NCBI GenBank assembly: GCA_021325175.1
Contig: JAJPHS010000035.1
Location: forward strand, 1-35,768
Source of the DNA: Terriglobia bacterium
GTDB taxonomy: Bacteria > Acidobacteriota > Terriglobia > Bryobacterales > Bryobacteraceae
Length of the DNA: 35,768 bases
Reading direction: 5' to 3'
The notes under the pieces are model-generated. The model searched no databases. It saw only the letters and a list, made by a program, of their open reading frames with translations, and was not told the origin of the DNA. Each line of letters starts with the position of its first letter. Within the stretch, counting starts at the first letter, position 1. The translations under genes and the position numbers were made by a program. Positions 1-10,154 of this stretch are shown piece after piece.

Positions 1-572
1 ATATCGCGATGGCATTCGCCGCACTGCGCCGAATCGAGGAAAAAGTTCGCGGGAATGATTTTTCCCGTCGTGGTTTGGGCCGAGGACGGCGCAAACGGCG
101 AATGCTCACCCGCTCCTTCGTCGTTCATCGAAAGCGGCGCGGTCGCGGGATTTTCGATGCGATCGGCCGGATCGGGATGAAGGCGCCGGTAAATCCCGGC
201 GGACGCGGGCAGAAGAATAAACATCAGAAAGGCGGCGAAAAGCAGAAGCCGGTCCGCGCGCGATCGCGCGATGACAACGATAAGCGCCGCGGCCGCGATA
301 GCGATATGCGCGATCAGAATAGCCCGATGATCGGAGGTGTTGCCGCGCGCGATCAGATATGCCGCGGGAATCGCCGATAGAACAATGATTCCGGCTTCGA
401 ACGGAAATCTGCGCAGCGCCGCGAGAGCCCAGATCGCCAGCGCCGCGCCGAGCGCGATATGAAGAAACACGTTCGCGACATAAAAGAGCGTGGCATGCGC
501 GAAGGCGGCGAGATATCCCGCGTTCACAGCGAGCGCGGCCAGAACCCAGATTGCGAAACGGGGCGTCTTCAT
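1..572 (-). CDS. Multihaem cytochrome c family membrane protein, N-terminal part (cut by window edge)
   Basis: The reading frame opens at 572 and runs off the left edge, giving about 190 residues. Residues 5-120 are almost entirely hydrophobic and look like five transmembrane helices. A Pro/Ala-rich linker follows, and the last visible residues contain CGECH, a CxxCH haem-attachment motif followed by Arg-Asp. In acidobacterial relatives this motif begins a periplasmic multihaem domain, so the protein is probably a membrane-anchored electron-transfer cytochrome; that role is inference. Its ATG overlaps the stop of the upstream UnbV gene by four bases (ATGA), so the two are probably translationally coupled and work together. 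The rest of the haem domain lies outside the window. Confidence 0.75.
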   Translation of the reverse strand, partial: MKTPRFAIWVLAALAVNAGYLAAFAHATLFYVANVFLHIALGAALAIWALAALRRFPFEAGIIVLSAIPAAYLIARGNTSDHRAILIAHIAIAAAALIVVIARSRADRLLLFAAFLMFILLPASAGIYRRLHPDPADRIENPATAPLSMNDEGAGEHSPFAPSSAQTTTGKIIPANFFLDSAQCGECHRD

Positions 573-3500
573 GGCTCGGTCAGGGGGCGGATCAGGCGCA
601 GCGCCGGACGCGTGTTGTATTCGCGCAGATAATCTTGGTGTTCGGCATCGCGCGGGTAATGCTCGGTTTCGGGATAAGGATAGCGGCTCATCCCATGAAA
701 GGGGAGCGGCATCACGGACTGCGAAAACGCCGTATTCGCGTCGGCGTCCTTTGCCCAGCCGTCCACCAGCAGAAGAAAATCGCGCGTCCAGCCGGATGGC
801 GGCGGCGCCAGATGGGCCGCATCGAAACGCATCGCGATCTCATCGCCGGAGCCCATAATCACCATTCGATCATCGGAGGACGCCAGCAGCTTTTCGACTG
901 GCCCGTACCGGGTGTAATTTCCCGGCGTGGGATTCCACATCGAAAACGGCGCGGCGTCCCGATAATCGTAATGCTCGGGCTGTTTCCGCCCGCCATCGAT
1001 CGACGTCTTGGAGAATCCGCGGAAATGCAGTTCGGCCGCAAGCATCGGGATCTGCGCCAGGCGCGCGGGCGGCGGCGCGCTGTCTTCAACCAGAAAAATT
1101 TCATCCCAATAAACGCACAGATTCGTGACGATGCGGACTTGGCGCGACGCCGAAAGAAATTTGCCGGTCAAATCCACTGCGATCGGCTTGGGATCGCCCG
1201 ACGGGATGCCCATATCCTCGATCACGGTTTTCCAGTTTCCGTCTTTATCCTTGACCTGCAGATACGGGAATGTCAGATCGCGATGTTCCTGCGCCGCTGC
1301 GAGAAAAGTGCTGCCGTCGGGCCAATCGAACCATCCATAAAGAACGAGCACGGCGCGATTGTCCGGCGCGGCGGAGCCGAAATCGAGATCGAGATGATGC
1401 ATTTCCGCGGCCGCCGCCGTATCGCGCCGGAACGAATCGGGATAAACCGAATCGCGGCGCAAAAGCGCGGAGGTGACGTCTGCGCCGTTCTGATCGCGCG
1501 CCGCCACGGGGTAGATCCGATTCTTCACGCCGAACAGGCGAAATTCGGGAAACGGCGGCGATTTGAATTTTTCATTGGTGACGATCTCGATGTCCGAAGG
1601 ATGATCCAGCGCCTGCAACTTGATCTGATCGATGAAGGAAACTTCCCGCAATTCTTCGGTCAGCCGGATTTGATATTCGCCGTTCCACCCGGCCAGCGCG
1701 CCGGCCGGAATCGCGACGTATTCCTGATGATCCACGGGAAAATATTGGCCGTCGCCGGAGCTTGCGCCAAGCGGCGATACTCCCAGCACATCCGTGATGA
1801 ACTGGAATCCGCCGCCGTTCCAGGTGAAGATCATCGGGCAGGAGCCCGCCAGCCGCGGCGCTTCTTTTATCGAAACGATCTTGTTCGCGGGCGGATGGAT
1901 TTCATTCTGAATCAGGCCGTTTGGCCACGTTATGCGCACCACGTCCGCCTGCGCGCGCGAACCGATGCGAAAAACCAGCGGAACGCCGTTGTAGATCTGT
2001 CTTTCGTAAAACGCGTCGGCTTTCACCTCCACTTTGGAGCCGATCGCGGTCTTGATGTTTTTGACGCCGGTGAGCGCAATCTCGATCCAGTTGCCGTAAT
2101 CGGGCGTCGCGTCGCGCAGCAGCGCGAGGGTTTCTCCGCTGAACGACGGAATGCTAAGCCGTCCGCCGCCGTCGAAATCGACGCCGCGCGCGATGTAGGC
2201 CGGTTTTGGTGACGCTTCGAATTTTCCGCGATTCGCCAGATACAAGTCCGGATCAGCGATCAGGTCCGTGCGGCCGTCGCGATTGAAATCGTACGCGAAC
2301 AGGTTCGCGGCCCCTGCGCGCAGCGCGTCGATCGCGACCGGCCGATACGCGCCGCCCAGCATATCCCGATACAAAACGCCCGCCCGATCGGCATAAGAAA
2401 CGATCAGGTCGAAGCCTTGCGTGTCCGGCTCGAGATCGAATCGCGTAGCGGCGATGGCGTGGCCGGCGGCGAACGGGAAGCGGCGTGTCTCATCGCTGAA
2501 TCCGGCCGATCCGTTGTTACGCAGCAGCTTCGAATCGTTGCCGATCAGAAATAGATCCAGATCGTAATCGTGATCGAAATCGAGCCAGATCGCCTGGCGA
2601 AATTTCCCGGAAGCGAGATCGGCCTGCTTGCGAAATTTTCCGTTCGCGTTGCGGTAAAGCTCCGCGCCGCGGGAGGTGATGACGCACAGATCGGGGAAGC
2701 CGTCGTTATTAAAATCGCCTGGCGCGATAAAAACAATATCGCGCAATTCTTCGAGTCCGGAGCCGCTCACTTCCGTCTTTCCGTTCTGAAGAAGAACCGC
2801 GCGCGAAGCGGACCAGGCGATCAGGTCGGGCCGCGCGGCCAGGTTCATGCGGACCGGCGCCGCGCCGCGAAATCCGCGCCCGACCGGTTCGGCGCGATAA
2901 ACAGGAGCGGAAAGCGGAGCCGGCGGAGGCGGAGGATCGTAGATTTCCGCATAAGCGCTCCAATCCATATCCTCGGGCACCGCCGCGCCTTCCTGTTCTT
3001 TTTTGAGCTGCTGAAAAATGCGCAGCTCGCCAGCGGCATCGGCCGCCCGGTTGGCCTGGCGATACAAGCCATAGAGCTGGAAGTGCGGCGCAGCCAGATG
3101 CGGATTCAAATCGCGCGCCGTCTCGAACTCTTTGATCGCGCCGGTGGCGTCGCCTTTCGCCTTGAGAATCGATCCGATCTGGTAGTGCGTCACCGGCTGG
3201 TCCGGAACCAGCCGCTCCATTTGCCGGAATTGCACCAGCGCTTGATCGAAATCGCCCTGTTTCTTATACGCGATCCCGAGATTAAACCAGGTGTGCGGAA
3301 CCCGCGGATCGAGCTTCTGGGCTTTCTGAAGCTCCGCGATTCCGCTGCTCGTTTCGCCGGCGCGCAGCAGCGCCAGACCGTAGTTCACCAGCTCGCGAAC
3401 CGAATCCGGCGCAAGCGCCAGCGCTTTCCGGAACTGCTCCACCGCTTGTCTTTCGGTGGCCGGATTTTCGTAGAACGCCTTGCCGAGGGCGCGGTAGGCC

Positions 3501-3604
3501 GCCGCTTGCGCCTGGTTCGGCTCATCGCGCTGGGCGAAGAGCAGGAATGCGGCGCAGATCAGAATCGCGGCGGCGGGTCCGAATCGGCGCATTCCCTTGA
3601 GCAT
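569..3604 (-). CDS. TPR / FG-GAP (VCBS) / ASPIC-UnbV domain exported protein
   Basis: This is a protein of about 1011 residues. Numbered from the ATG at 3604, a signal peptide covers roughly residues 1-25 (hydrophobic AAAILICAAFLLFAQ core). TPR repeats follow at about 32-195, then a Pro-rich linker. FG-GAP-type calcium-binding loops are at 297-306 (DFNNDGFPDL), 342-351 (DFDHDYDLDL) and 439-448 (DFNRDGRTDL). An ASPIC/UnbV domain (ITWPNG signature) lies at about 504-572, and a long C-terminal region of unknown fold follows. The family is common in Acidobacteria and Planctomycetes; its biochemical role is not established. An ATG at 3592 (preceded closely by AAGGGA) is an alternative start, and the frame also stays open to 3658. 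It is coupled by ATGA to the downstream multihaem cytochrome gene. Confidence 0.8.
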   Translation of the reverse strand: MLKGMRRFGPAAAILICAAFLLFAQRDEPNQAQAAAYRALGKAFYENPATERQAVEQFRKALALAPDSVRELVNYGLALLRAGETSSGIAELQKAQKLDPRVPHTWFNLGIAYKKQGDFDQALVQFRQMERLVPDQPVTHYQIGSILKAKGDATGAIKEFETARDLNPHLAAPHFQLYGLYRQANRAADAAGELRIFQQLKKEQEGAAVPEDMDWSAYAEIYDPPPPPAPLSAPVYRAEPVGRGFRGAAPVRMNLAARPDLIAWSASRAVLLQNGKTEVSGSGLEELRDIVFIAPGDFNNDGFPDLCVITSRGAELYRNANGKFRKQADLASGKFRQAIWLDFDHDYDLDLFLIGNDSKLLRNNGSAGFSDETRRFPFAAGHAIAATRFDLEPDTQGFDLIVSYADRAGVLYRDMLGGAYRPVAIDALRAGAANLFAYDFNRDGRTDLIADPDLYLANRGKFEASPKPAYIARGVDFDGGGRLSIPSFSGETLALLRDATPDYGNWIEIALTGVKNIKTAIGSKVEVKADAFYERQIYNGVPLVFRIGSRAQADVVRITWPNGLIQNEIHPPANKIVSIKEAPRLAGSCPMIFTWNGGGFQFITDVLGVSPLGASSGDGQYFPVDHQEYVAIPAGALAGWNGEYQIRLTEELREVSFIDQIKLQALDHPSDIEIVTNEKFKSPPFPEFRLFGVKNRIYPVAARDQNGADVTSALLRRDSVYPDSFRRDTAAAAEMHHLDLDFGSAAPDNRAVLVLYGWFDWPDGSTFLAAAQEHRDLTFPYLQVKDKDGNWKTVIEDMGIPSGDPKPIAVDLTGKFLSASRQVRIVTNLCVYWDEIFLVEDSAPPPARLAQIPMLAAELHFRGFSKTSIDGGRKQPEHYDYRDAAPFSMWNPTPGNYTRYGPVEKLLASSDDRMVIMGSGDEIAMRFDAAHLAPPPSGWTRDFLLLVDGWAKDADANTAFSQSVMPLPFHGMSRYPYPETEHYPRDAEHQDYLREYNTRPALRLIRPLTEP

Positions 3605-3691
3605 ACTGCAAGTGGCGCAATTTTCGGATCCTGGCGGCGGTGCACTTTTTTGAAACATTTTTCTACAAACGTGCGAAAATGTACTTTCGCG
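3605..3691. promoter_or_regulatory. Divergent intergenic region with GCGAAA-N6-TTTCGC palindrome
   Basis: This short AT-richer gap separates the minus-strand UnbV gene from the plus-strand small gene and must hold both promoters. At 3673-3690 there is a perfect six-base inverted repeat, GCGAAA and TTTCGC, separated by six bases that include GTAC. It ends one base before the GTG at 3692, which could be an operator position. No confident -35/-10 pair is visible. Confidence 0.35.
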
Positions 3692-4219
3692 GTGCAGGAA
3701 ACTCTCGACGAGCGATTCAGCCAGTTGCGCCAGGCTGTGGACGTGGAAATCGCGCGGGCCCGGCGCGATGCCGTCGCGGAACTGGCTCGCGCGATGGCCC
3801 GGATGCGCGCGGCCTCGAATGAAAGCGAATGGACCGCCGCGGTTCTCGAATCCGGCCGGGCCGTTTCCTCCGGTCCTTTATCGGATTCAGGCGCGCTCGA
3901 ACTGCTGGCCGCGCTGGCCGCGCTGACAGTCCCCTGTCCCGGTCCGATCGCGGGCGACGCGGCGGCACGGCGGTTCGCCAAGGTGAAGATTGCGGAGATG
4001 CGGCTATATCAGGCGCCCGCGGTCGAGTCCGGGCGCGCGGCGCGCGACCTGTACGGTTCTCTCCAGCCGCACATTGACGCAGCCAGAAAAGCTTTTGCGG
4101 AACGATTCCTACAAAACGGGAATCGATCGGCCGATTATCTGCATTCGGAACTGGTTCGGGTATTGGCAAAAAATGACGCGACCCTGTTGGGGCCGGATTA
4201 TCCGGGGCCCATGGCTTAA
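3692..4219 (+). CDS. Conserved-looking small protein of unknown function
   Basis: The frame gives about 175 residues from the GTG at 3692; an in-frame GTG at 3671 is the alternative. No ATG lies near the plausible start, and the frame is open far upstream only as antisense of the UnbV gene. The N-terminal half (about residues 1-45) is rich in Ala, Arg and Glu and looks like a coiled coil. An Ala/Leu-rich hydrophobic stretch lies in the middle and a charged helical C-terminus follows. I do not recognise a named domain. Its stop lies 47 bases inside the following transglycosylase gene, so the two are probably cotranscribed. Codon use matches the neighbours. Confidence 0.5.
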   Translation: MQETLDERFSQLRQAVDVEIARARRDAVAELARAMARMRAASNESEWTAAVLESGRAVSSGPLSDSGALELLAALAALTVPCPGPIAGDAAARRFAKVKIAEMRLYQAPAVESGRAARDLYGSLQPHIDAARKAFAERFLQNGNRSADYLHSELVRVLAKNDATLLGPDYPGPMA

Positions 4220-6272
4220 AACGATTTTGGCCGCCGTTGCCGTCGCTGCCACCGCGGCGGACGAGCCACTGGCCGCGCTCAAGAGCGCCTCGAGCGCGAT
4301 CGATGCCGGCAAATATTCGGCCGCGATCGCCACGCTCCAACCGCTCGCCCGGAAGTTGCCGCTGCTTGAGGATTACGTGGCGTGGTTTCTCGCCACGGCG
4401 CAGTTTGCCGAGGAAAATTACGCCGAAGTGCCCAAGTCGCTCGATCCGGTCTGGAAGCAGACGCCGCCGTCTCCGCTGGTCGCCAGGGCGGCGATGCTCG
4501 CGGCCAAGGCGTATGAGCAGAACGATCAGGCCCAGGCCGCGGTCGAGATTCTGCGGAAGAATTACGCCGCTCTGCCGCAGCCCACCGGCGATCTGGCGAT
4601 GGCGTCGGCGTTTGAAGCCGCTAATGATCGCGTCAGCGCGGCGGTTTATTTTCAGCGCGCCTACTACGGCTACCCGCTTTCGATCGAAGCCGAGCGCGCC
4701 GGGGCGGAGCTTGCCAGGCTCCGTGCCGCTCTCGGCGATGATTACCCGCCGGCGATGCCGGAGGCGATGCTCGGGCGCGCGCTGAAGCTGCTCGACTCCG
4801 GCAATTGGGCCCGCGCCAAACGCGAGCTGGAGTCGATTGTTCCCAAGCTTGGCGGGGCCGGGCGCGATCTGGCGCGAGTGCGCATCGGCGTGGCCGATTA
4901 TCGCGCCAACGAGACGCTGCGCGCGCAGCGTTATTTGCGCGAGCTGGAGCTTTCCTCGCCCGAAGCCGACGCGGAAAGAATCTGTTATCTGGCGATGTGC
5001 GCGCGGCGCCTGAAAAATCACGAAGAGGTGCAGGCCGCGCTCGATAAGCTGGCGCGAATCTATCCGCAATCGAAATGGCGGCTGGAGGCGATCGTTTCCG
5101 ACGCCAATTCGCATCTGCTCGAAAACGATCTGGACGCCTATGAGCCGCTCTACCGGTCCTGTTATGAGTCGTTTCCGTCGGATCCCATGGCGGCTTATTG
5201 TCATTGGAAAATCGCCTGGGGACATTATCTTAGGCGCCGCCTGGACGCGGCGGAGCTGCTGCGCGCGCATCTGCGATTGTTTCCGGCGTCGGAAAATTCG
5301 CCTGCGGCGCTCTATTTTCTGGGCCGGCTGGCGGAATCGGAAAACGATCCGGGCGTCGCGCGGGCTTATTATGACGAAATTGTCCGCGAATATCCGAATT
5401 ATTATTACGCGGTCGAGGCCCGCGAGCGTCTGAAAACGGTCACCGCCACTCCGGCCGTGGCGACGCGAGAATTTTTAAGCTCGGTCGCGTTTCCGCCGCG
5501 CGCTCGCAAGCTCAATTTCGAGCCGAACGGAACCACCCGGCTGCGCATCGCGCGCGCCCGGATGCTCGCCTCGGCGGACCTGGAAGATTGGGCCGAAGGG
5601 GAGCTGCGATTCGCGGGCCAAACCGAGGATCAGCCGCACGTGATTGCGCTGGAGCTGGCGAAGCTGGCCGCGGCGAAGGCCGGTCCCGATCAGGCGATGC
5701 GCTACATCAAACATTATGCTGGCGGCTATCTGTACATGCCGCTTGATTCGGCGCCGGAGATTTTCTGGAAGTTCGCGTTTCCCATGCCGTTCCGCCAGGA
5801 CGTGGAGCGGTTCGCCAAACAAAACAGCCTGGATCCGTTTTTAGTCGCCGCGCTGATCCGCCAGGAATCGGAGTTTAATCCGAAAGCGGTTTCCCGGAAA
5901 AACGCCCGCGGATTGATGCAGATCGAGCCGCTGACCGGGCGCGAATTAAGCCGAAAATTGCAGATCCGGCCGTACTCCACGGCGCGCCTGTTCCAGCCCG
6001 CGATGAACGTGCAACTGGGCTCGTATTATTTCAAAACCATCGTCGCCGCCTTGAACGGGCATCTGGAAGCGGCGCTGGCGGCTTATAACGCCGGTCCCTC
6101 GCGCGCGCGATCCTGGCTGAGCTGGGGAGAATTTCGCGAGCCGGCCGAGTTCGTTGAGACGGTGCCTTTCTCGGAAACGCGGAATTATATTGAGACCGTT
6201 TTGCGAAATGCCGATGTTTATCGCCGCCTCTATGGCGAGCAGGTTGCTCGCTTGAGGCCGCGCGACAAGTGA
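4173..6272 (+). CDS. slt: Soluble lytic murein transglycosylase (SLT family 1)
   Basis: The protein has 699 residues and cleaves the MurNAc-GlcNAc bond of peptidoglycan in the periplasm. From the ATG at 4173 the N-terminus has Arg/Lys followed by a hydrophobic [12 protein letters not shown] stretch, a signal peptide. Residues about 35-540 are alpha-helical TPR-like repeats forming the superhelical ring. The SLT domain occupies about 551-690. It carries the catalytic Glu565 in RQESEFNP, then GLMQI, the AAYNAGPSR motif and the family-1 ETRNYI motif near 668-673. Upstream in-frame ATGs lie inside the preceding gene and would bury the signal peptide, so 4173 is preferred even though it overlaps the previous stop by 47 bases. 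Confidence 0.93.
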   Translation: MTRPCWGRIIRGPWLKTILAAVAVAATAADEPLAALKSASSAIDAGKYSAAIATLQPLARKLPLLEDYVAWFLATAQFAEENYAEVPKSLDPVWKQTPPSPLVARAAMLAAKAYEQNDQAQAAVEILRKNYAALPQPTGDLAMASAFEAANDRVSAAVYFQRAYYGYPLSIEAERAGAELARLRAALGDDYPPAMPEAMLGRALKLLDSGNWARAKRELESIVPKLGGAGRDLARVRIGVADYRANETLRAQRYLRELELSSPEADAERICYLAMCARRLKNHEEVQAALDKLARIYPQSKWRLEAIVSDANSHLLENDLDAYEPLYRSCYESFPSDPMAAYCHWKIAWGHYLRRRLDAAELLRAHLRLFPASENSPAALYFLGRLAESENDPGVARAYYDEIVREYPNYYYAVEARERLKTVTATPAVATREFLSSVAFPPRARKLNFEPNGTTRLRIARARMLASADLEDWAEGELRFAGQTEDQPHVIALELAKLAAAKAGPDQAMRYIKHYAGGYLYMPLDSAPEIFWKFAFPMPFRQDVERFAKQNSLDPFLVAALIRQESEFNPKAVSRKNARGLMQIEPLTGRELSRKLQIRPYSTARLFQPAMNVQLGSYYFKTIVAALNGHLEAALAAYNAGPSRARSWLSWGEFREPAEFVETVPFSETRNYIETVLRNADVYRRLYGEQVARLRPRDK

Positions 6273-6300
6273 CGCCAGCGAATTCCGGCACACTGAAATC

Positions 6301-7692
6301 ATGCATGAGTTTCGGATTGAAACCGACAGTCTGGGCGAAGTTCGCGTGCCCGCCGATAAATTGTGGGGCGCGCAGACGCAGCGCTCGCTGGAGCACTTCA
6401 GCATCGGCCGCGATCTCATCCCGCGCGAAATGATCGGCGCCTACGCCGTTCTCAAGAAAGCGGCGGCCCAGGCGAACCACGATCTGAAACTGCTCGATGC
6501 GTGGCGCCGCGATCTGATCGTTCGCGCGTGCGATGAAATTCTCGCCGGAGAGCACGAGGATATGTTTCCGCTGCACGTCTGGATGACCGGCAGCGGCACG
6601 CAGTTCAATATGAACGTGAACGAAGTGATCTCCAATCGCTGCTGTCAATTCGCCGGAACGCCGCTGGGCAGCAAGATTCCCGTTCACCCCAACGATCATG
6701 TGAATCTTTCGCAATCCTCCAACGATACCTTCCCGTCGGCCATGAATATCGCCGCCGCCACTGCGGTGAAGCAGAATCTGATTCCCGCAATCGCCGGCCT
6801 GCGCGATGCGATACAAGATAAATCAAACCAATGGAGCGGTATCGTCAAGATCGGCCGCACGCATATGCAGGACGCGACCCCGATCACGCTCGGCCAGGAG
6901 TGGTCGGGATACGCCGCGATGCTCGACGACGATCTCGGCCGGATCGAAAACGCGCTTACGGGCCTGTATCGGCTGGCGATCGGCGGCACAGCCGTCGGCA
7001 CCGGCGTCAACGCGCCGCCCGGGTTCGGTTCCGCCGCCGCCGCCCAGATCGCGCGGCTCACCGGGCTGCCGTTTGCCAGCGCGGCCAATAAGTTCGCGGT
7101 GCAGGGCGCGCACGACGATCTGGTGCATCTTTCCGGCGCGCTGCGCACGCTCGCCGTTTCGCTCTACAAAATCGCCAATGATATTCGTCTGCTCTCCGGA
7201 AGCGGATTCCAGGAGCTTTCGATTCCCGCCAACGAACCCGGCTCGTCCATCATGCCGGGCAAAGTGAATCCCACGCAAACCGAAGCGCTCACGATGATCG
7301 CCGCACAGGTGATGGCCAACGACGTCGCCGTAGGATTGGGCGGGGCGGGCGGCTATCTCGAAATGAACGTTTACAAGCCGCTGATCATCTGGAACGCGAT
7401 GCAATCGATCACGGTGCTGTCCGGCGGCGCGGCGAATTTCCGACGCTTTCTGGTGGACGGCGCAAAGCCGAACCTCAAAAAAATTGGCGAGCACGTGGAG
7501 CATTCCGTCGCGCTGGCCACCGCGCTCTCGCCCGTGATCGGATACGACCAGGCCGCGCGCGTGGCGCACTACGCCTCCGAGCATCAAGTCCCGTTGAAGG
7601 AAGCGGCGTTGAAGCTGGGCGTCCTGAGCGCGGAAGAGTTCGACCGCGCGATCGAAAAACTGGATCCGCGCGGGTCCAAAGCCGCTAGCTGA
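6301..7692 (+). CDS. fumC: Class II fumarate hydratase
   Basis: The protein has 463 residues, the normal length for FumC, and interconverts fumarate and malate in the TCA cycle as a cytoplasmic tetramer. The fumarase/aspartase signature [11 protein letters not shown] is at residues 314-324 and includes the catalytic serine. [10 protein letters not shown] places the conserved active-site histidine at 188, the same number as in E. coli Fum[13 protein letters not shown] and [11 protein letters not shown] match the substrate-binding segments. Aspartase has similar motifs, but the overall sequence is of FumC type. The gene stands alone on the plus strand, 28 bases after slt, and its stop overlaps the convergent CPBP gene by eight bases. 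Confidence 0.96.
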   Translation: MHEFRIETDSLGEVRVPADKLWGAQTQRSLEHFSIGRDLIPREMIGAYAVLKKAAAQANHDLKLLDAWRRDLIVRACDEILAGEHEDMFPLHVWMTGSGTQFNMNVNEVISNRCCQFAGTPLGSKIPVHPNDHVNLSQSSNDTFPSAMNIAAATAVKQNLIPAIAGLRDAIQDKSNQWSGIVKIGRTHMQDATPITLGQEWSGYAAMLDDDLGRIENALTGLYRLAIGGTAVGTGVNAPPGFGSAAAAQIARLTGLPFASAANKFAVQGAHDDLVHLSGALRTLAVSLYKIANDIRLLSGSGFQELSIPANEPGSSIMPGKVNPTQTEALTMIAAQVMANDVAVGLGGAGGYLEMNVYKPLIIWNAMQSITVLSGGAANFRRFLVDGAKPNLKKIGEHVEHSVALATALSPVIGYDQAARVAHYASEHQVPLKEAALKLGVLSAEEFDRAIEKLDPRGSKAAS

Positions 7693-8647
7693 AAAAAACG
7701 CGCCACGCCGTTACCGCCAGCGAGTGCGTGACCATCGAAGCGCGGATGCTTCGGGTGGCGCGAAACGCGGCGCCGCAGCACAAGCCCAGGATGGCCGCCA
7801 GCGCGGCGATCCGCCAGTTCGGAAATTCGCGAAACCAGAGGTGGCACGCGCCGAAAATCAGCGACGCGGCGATCCAGCCGGCCCATCCATTTCTGAGCCA
7901 GCGCGTCATCCATTGCTGAAGCAGCCCGCGAAAAAAAAATTCTTCGCCGAGTGAGAGCACCCACAGCGCGCCGAAAAAAGTGGCGATGGCGAGCAGCGTG
8001 GTTCGCTGCCATCCGGCGGCGAGGTGCGGCCTGCCGACGAAGCCCATCCACTCGCCAGCGGCCGCGGCGGCCGGCAGAAAGATCGCGAACCACATCGCAC
8101 CGATCATCCATTCGCGCTTGCGAGGCCAGAATCCGAACCCGATGTTCTGCACCCGCCGTATCACCACCATCGCGAACAGGCCGGTGCGAAACCACATCAA
8201 TTGCAGCAACGCCTCGACGGGAATGCGCGACAGAGTGGGGTAATAAGGCCGCAGGATGCGGCTGATCCAGACCACCGCCATGAAAACGAGGAAGAAAACG
8301 TCCGCGGCGGGCGCGGGCGGCAGGAAAGCGAACCAGAAAGAAGCTACTCCGGCCAGCGCGGCGACCATCCAGAAGCCGCGCCATTCGAATCCGCCCAGCG
8401 CCAGGTGAGCGGCGGAATACGGCAACACGGCGGCGAAGGTGAGCGCCACCGCGATCCCCGCGCGGGAAAATTTTTCCAGCCGCGCGCGGACGCGTTCCCG
8501 CGCCAGCGCGTAATAAAACGCCGCTTCCAGCAGGAACGCGGGAAGTACGGCAAACGCCTTTGCAAGCGGGATATGCTGTTCAACAGCATAGAGACCGGCC
8601 GCAATCGCGCAGGCCGCCCATAGCAGCGGCAGGAGCATTCGGCCCAT
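7685..8647 (-). CDS. CPBP family intramembrane metalloprotease (Abi/CAAX prenyl protease type)
   Basis: From the ATG at 8647 the protein has about 320 residues with eight or so predicted membrane segments. The CPBP motifs are present: EEFFFRG with Glu235-Glu236 and Arg240, then a histidine at 269 in GACHLWF, and a later histidine near 308 in VTHSLA. Members of this family process prenylated or other membrane substrates, but the bacterial substrates are mostly unknown and none can be inferred here. A GTG/ATG choice further upstream (8686) would add a Pro-rich non-hydrophobic stretch, so I prefer 8647 or 8638. It is convergent with fumC and divergent from the sigma factor gene. Confidence 0.85.
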   Translation of the reverse strand: MGRMLLPLLWAACAIAAGLYAVEQHIPLAKAFAVLPAFLLEAAFYYALARERVRARLEKFSRAGIAVALTFAAVLPYSAAHLALGGFEWRGFWMVAALAGVASFWFAFLPPAPAADVFFLVFMAVVWISRILRPYYPTLSRIPVEALLQLMWFRTGLFAMVVIRRVQNIGFGFWPRKREWMIGAMWFAIFLPAAAAAGEWMGFVGRPHLAAGWQRTTLLAIATFFGALWVLSLGEEFFFRGLLQQWMTRWLRNGWAGWIAASLIFGACHLWFREFPNWRIAALAAILGLCCGAAFRATRSIRASMVTHSLAVTAWRVFFS

Positions 8648-8692
8648 CGTAACATCCGGGGCAGGCCGGCCCGGCAAACGGGGCATTGCCGC

Positions 8693-8720
8693 GTAACCTT
8701 TTTACGGGAAAACGGTATCC
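8693..8720 (+). promoter_or_regulatory. Putative ECF-type promoter of the sigma factor gene
   Basis: GTAACC at 8693-8698 and GGTATCC at 8714-8720 are separated by about 16 bases. This resembles the AAC-type -35 and short -10 elements used by many ECF sigma factors and would fit autoregulation. The predicted transcript would begin only a few bases before the GTG at 8732, or about 30 bases before the alternative ATG at 8756. Confidence 0.35.
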
Positions 8721-8731
8721 ATCTGCGAGAC

Positions 8732-9301
8732 GTGAGCACCAGCGACAACGTACTGATGGCCGAGGTCAGCAGCGGCCAGGTCGGCAAAATGGCCGCGCTG
8801 TTTGAGCGGCACCACCGGCCGTTGTTCCGTTACTTCGTCTCGATGAATCGCAACCGGGAGCTTTCCGAGGACCTGGTGCAGGACGTTTTTTTCAGAATGC
8901 TTCGCTATCGAACCAGCTACGATCCGAAACAAAGCTTCACGGCCTGGATGTACCAGATCGCGCGCAACGCCAGCGTCGATCAGGCGCAGAAGCGGAAAGC
9001 GGAAGTAGTGGGGATCGACGAATTCGACGGGCAGCGGCGGCCGGAGCCGGCAAGCGAAGCGCCCGGCCCGGAGGAAACGGCGGCCAAGGGACAGGATCTG
9101 GCGCTGCTGCGGCGCGCCCTGGACCGGTTGCCGGAAGACAAGCGGGAGATTCTGGTGCTCAGCCGCTTTCAAAATTTGAAATACGAGGAGATCGCATCCC
9201 TGCTCGGATGCGAGGTGGGAACGGTGAAGGTGCGGGTGTTTCGCGCGATGCGCGCGCTGGAGCAGATTTATTTTGCGCTGCTCAAGGAGCAAACCGCGTG
9301 A
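8732..9301 (+). CDS. ECF-subfamily RNA polymerase sigma factor
   Basis: The protein has 189 residues from the GTG at 8732; an ATG at 8756 (residue 9) is an equally sensible start. Region 2 is at about residues 25-95, with the DLVQDVFFRM core-binding helix and the FTAWMYQIARN -10 recognition helix. Region 4 is at about 128-185, with the YEEIASLLGCEVGTVKVRVFRA helix-turn-helix for the -35. There is no region 1 or 3, as is usual for ECF factors. It is followed at 9342 by a zinc-finger anti-sigma gene and two DUF4097 genes in one operon, so its regulon probably concerns the cell envelope. Confidence 0.93.
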   Translation: MSTSDNVLMAEVSSGQVGKMAALFERHHRPLFRYFVSMNRNRELSEDLVQDVFFRMLRYRTSYDPKQSFTAWMYQIARNASVDQAQKRKAEVVGIDEFDGQRRPEPASEAPGPEETAAKGQDLALLRRALDRLPEDKREILVLSRFQNLKYEEIASLLGCEVGTVKVRVFRAMRALEQIYFALLKEQTA

Positions 9302-9341
9302 GGATGCGGAGGGTTCAATCCGCCGCGCCGGGAGAAAAAAA

Positions 9342-10154
9342 ATGACGTGCGAAGACGTGAAGGTTTTATCGGCCGATTATTGGAGCCACACGCTCGACGA
9401 AGCGCAAGAGCTGGCGTTCGAGACGCACACCGCCTCCTGCGAACAGTGCCGCACGGAGGTGGAGCGGCTCGGCGCAATGTGGAAGAGTCTGGCATTGCTG
9501 CCGGTCGAGGAGCCGGGCGCCAATCTGCGCAGCCGCTTTTACGAAACGCTGGCCGCCTACCGTCAAGGATTGGAATCGGCGCCGAAGCCGCGGCTGCGCG
9601 AAAAGATTCTTGCGTTATGGCCGAAGCAGCCGGCCTGGCAGATGGCGATCAGCTTCGCGCTGCTGGCCATTGGCGTCGGTCTGGGATATGAGATTCGTCC
9701 GGGAAAAACAGCGGAGCCGGCGGCGGATTCCGAGTTGTCGCAGCTTCGCGGGGAGGTAAGCAGTATGCGTCAAATGGTGGCTTTATCGTTGTTGCAGCAG
9801 CAATCGGCGGGCGAACGCCTGCGCGGCGTGACCTATGCCTATCAGGCGCCGCCTTCGGATACCGAAGTTTTATCGGCGCTGCTGACCACCATGAATCAGG
9901 ATCAGAACGTAAACGTGCGGCTGGCGGCCGTGGATGCGCTGCACCGCTTCGGATCGAGCCCGGTGACGCGCGCCGCCGTGGTGCAATCGATCCGCAAACA
10001 GGATAATCCGCTGGTGCAGATCGCGCTGATCGACCTGATGGTGGATTTGAAGGATGAGGAGGCCGCGCCGGAGCTGGCCAAGCTGGCCGGCGATGAGAAG
10101 ATCGATTCCGCCGTGCGGCAGCACGCCAAGTGGGCTCTGGGGAGGCTGCAATGA
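9342..10154 (+). CDS. Zinc-finger (zf-HC2) anti-sigma factor with C-terminal HEAT-like repeats
   Basis: The ATG at 9342 is preceded by GGAG at 9331-9334, a good ribosome binding site; the protein has 270 residues. The anti-sigma zinc motif H29-x3-C33-x2-C36 is in the N-terminal cytoplasmic domain. A single membrane segment lies at about residues 97-117, then a coiled-coil-like stretch, then HEAT-like helical repeats at about 180-270. A typical partner would bind the ECF factor encoded just upstream and release it on a periplasmic signal. The HEAT-like tail is unusual for a zf-HC2 protein and suggests a protein partner outside the membrane; that is inference. Confidence 0.85.
   Translation: MTCEDVKVLSADYWSHTLDEAQELAFETHTASCEQCRTEVERLGAMWKSLALLPVEEPGANLRSRFYETLAAYRQGLESAPKPRLREKILALWPKQPAWQMAISFALLAIGVGLGYEIRPGKTAEPAADSELSQLRGEVSSMRQMVALSLLQQQSAGERLRGVTYAYQAPPSDTEVLSALLTTMNQDQNVNVRLAAVDALHRFGSSPVTRAAVVQSIRKQDNPLVQIALIDLMVDLKDEEAAPELAKLAGDEKIDSAVRQHAKWALGRLQ

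Noticed and set aside
551..2212. Long plus-strand open frame of 553 codons
   Set aside because: It is antisense to the UnbV gene, Arg/Ile-rich with no domain; GC-rich DNA gives long shadow frames.
3717..5270. Minus-strand open frame of 517 codons
   Set aside because: It is antisense to the small gene and slt; the composition is Arg/Pro-rich and there is no recognisable domain.
8572..8590. Perfect nine-base inverted repeat TATGCTGTT-C-AACAGCATA
   Set aside because: It lies inside the CPBP coding region, encodes ordinary residues (AVEQHI) and has no gene start nearby; probably chance.
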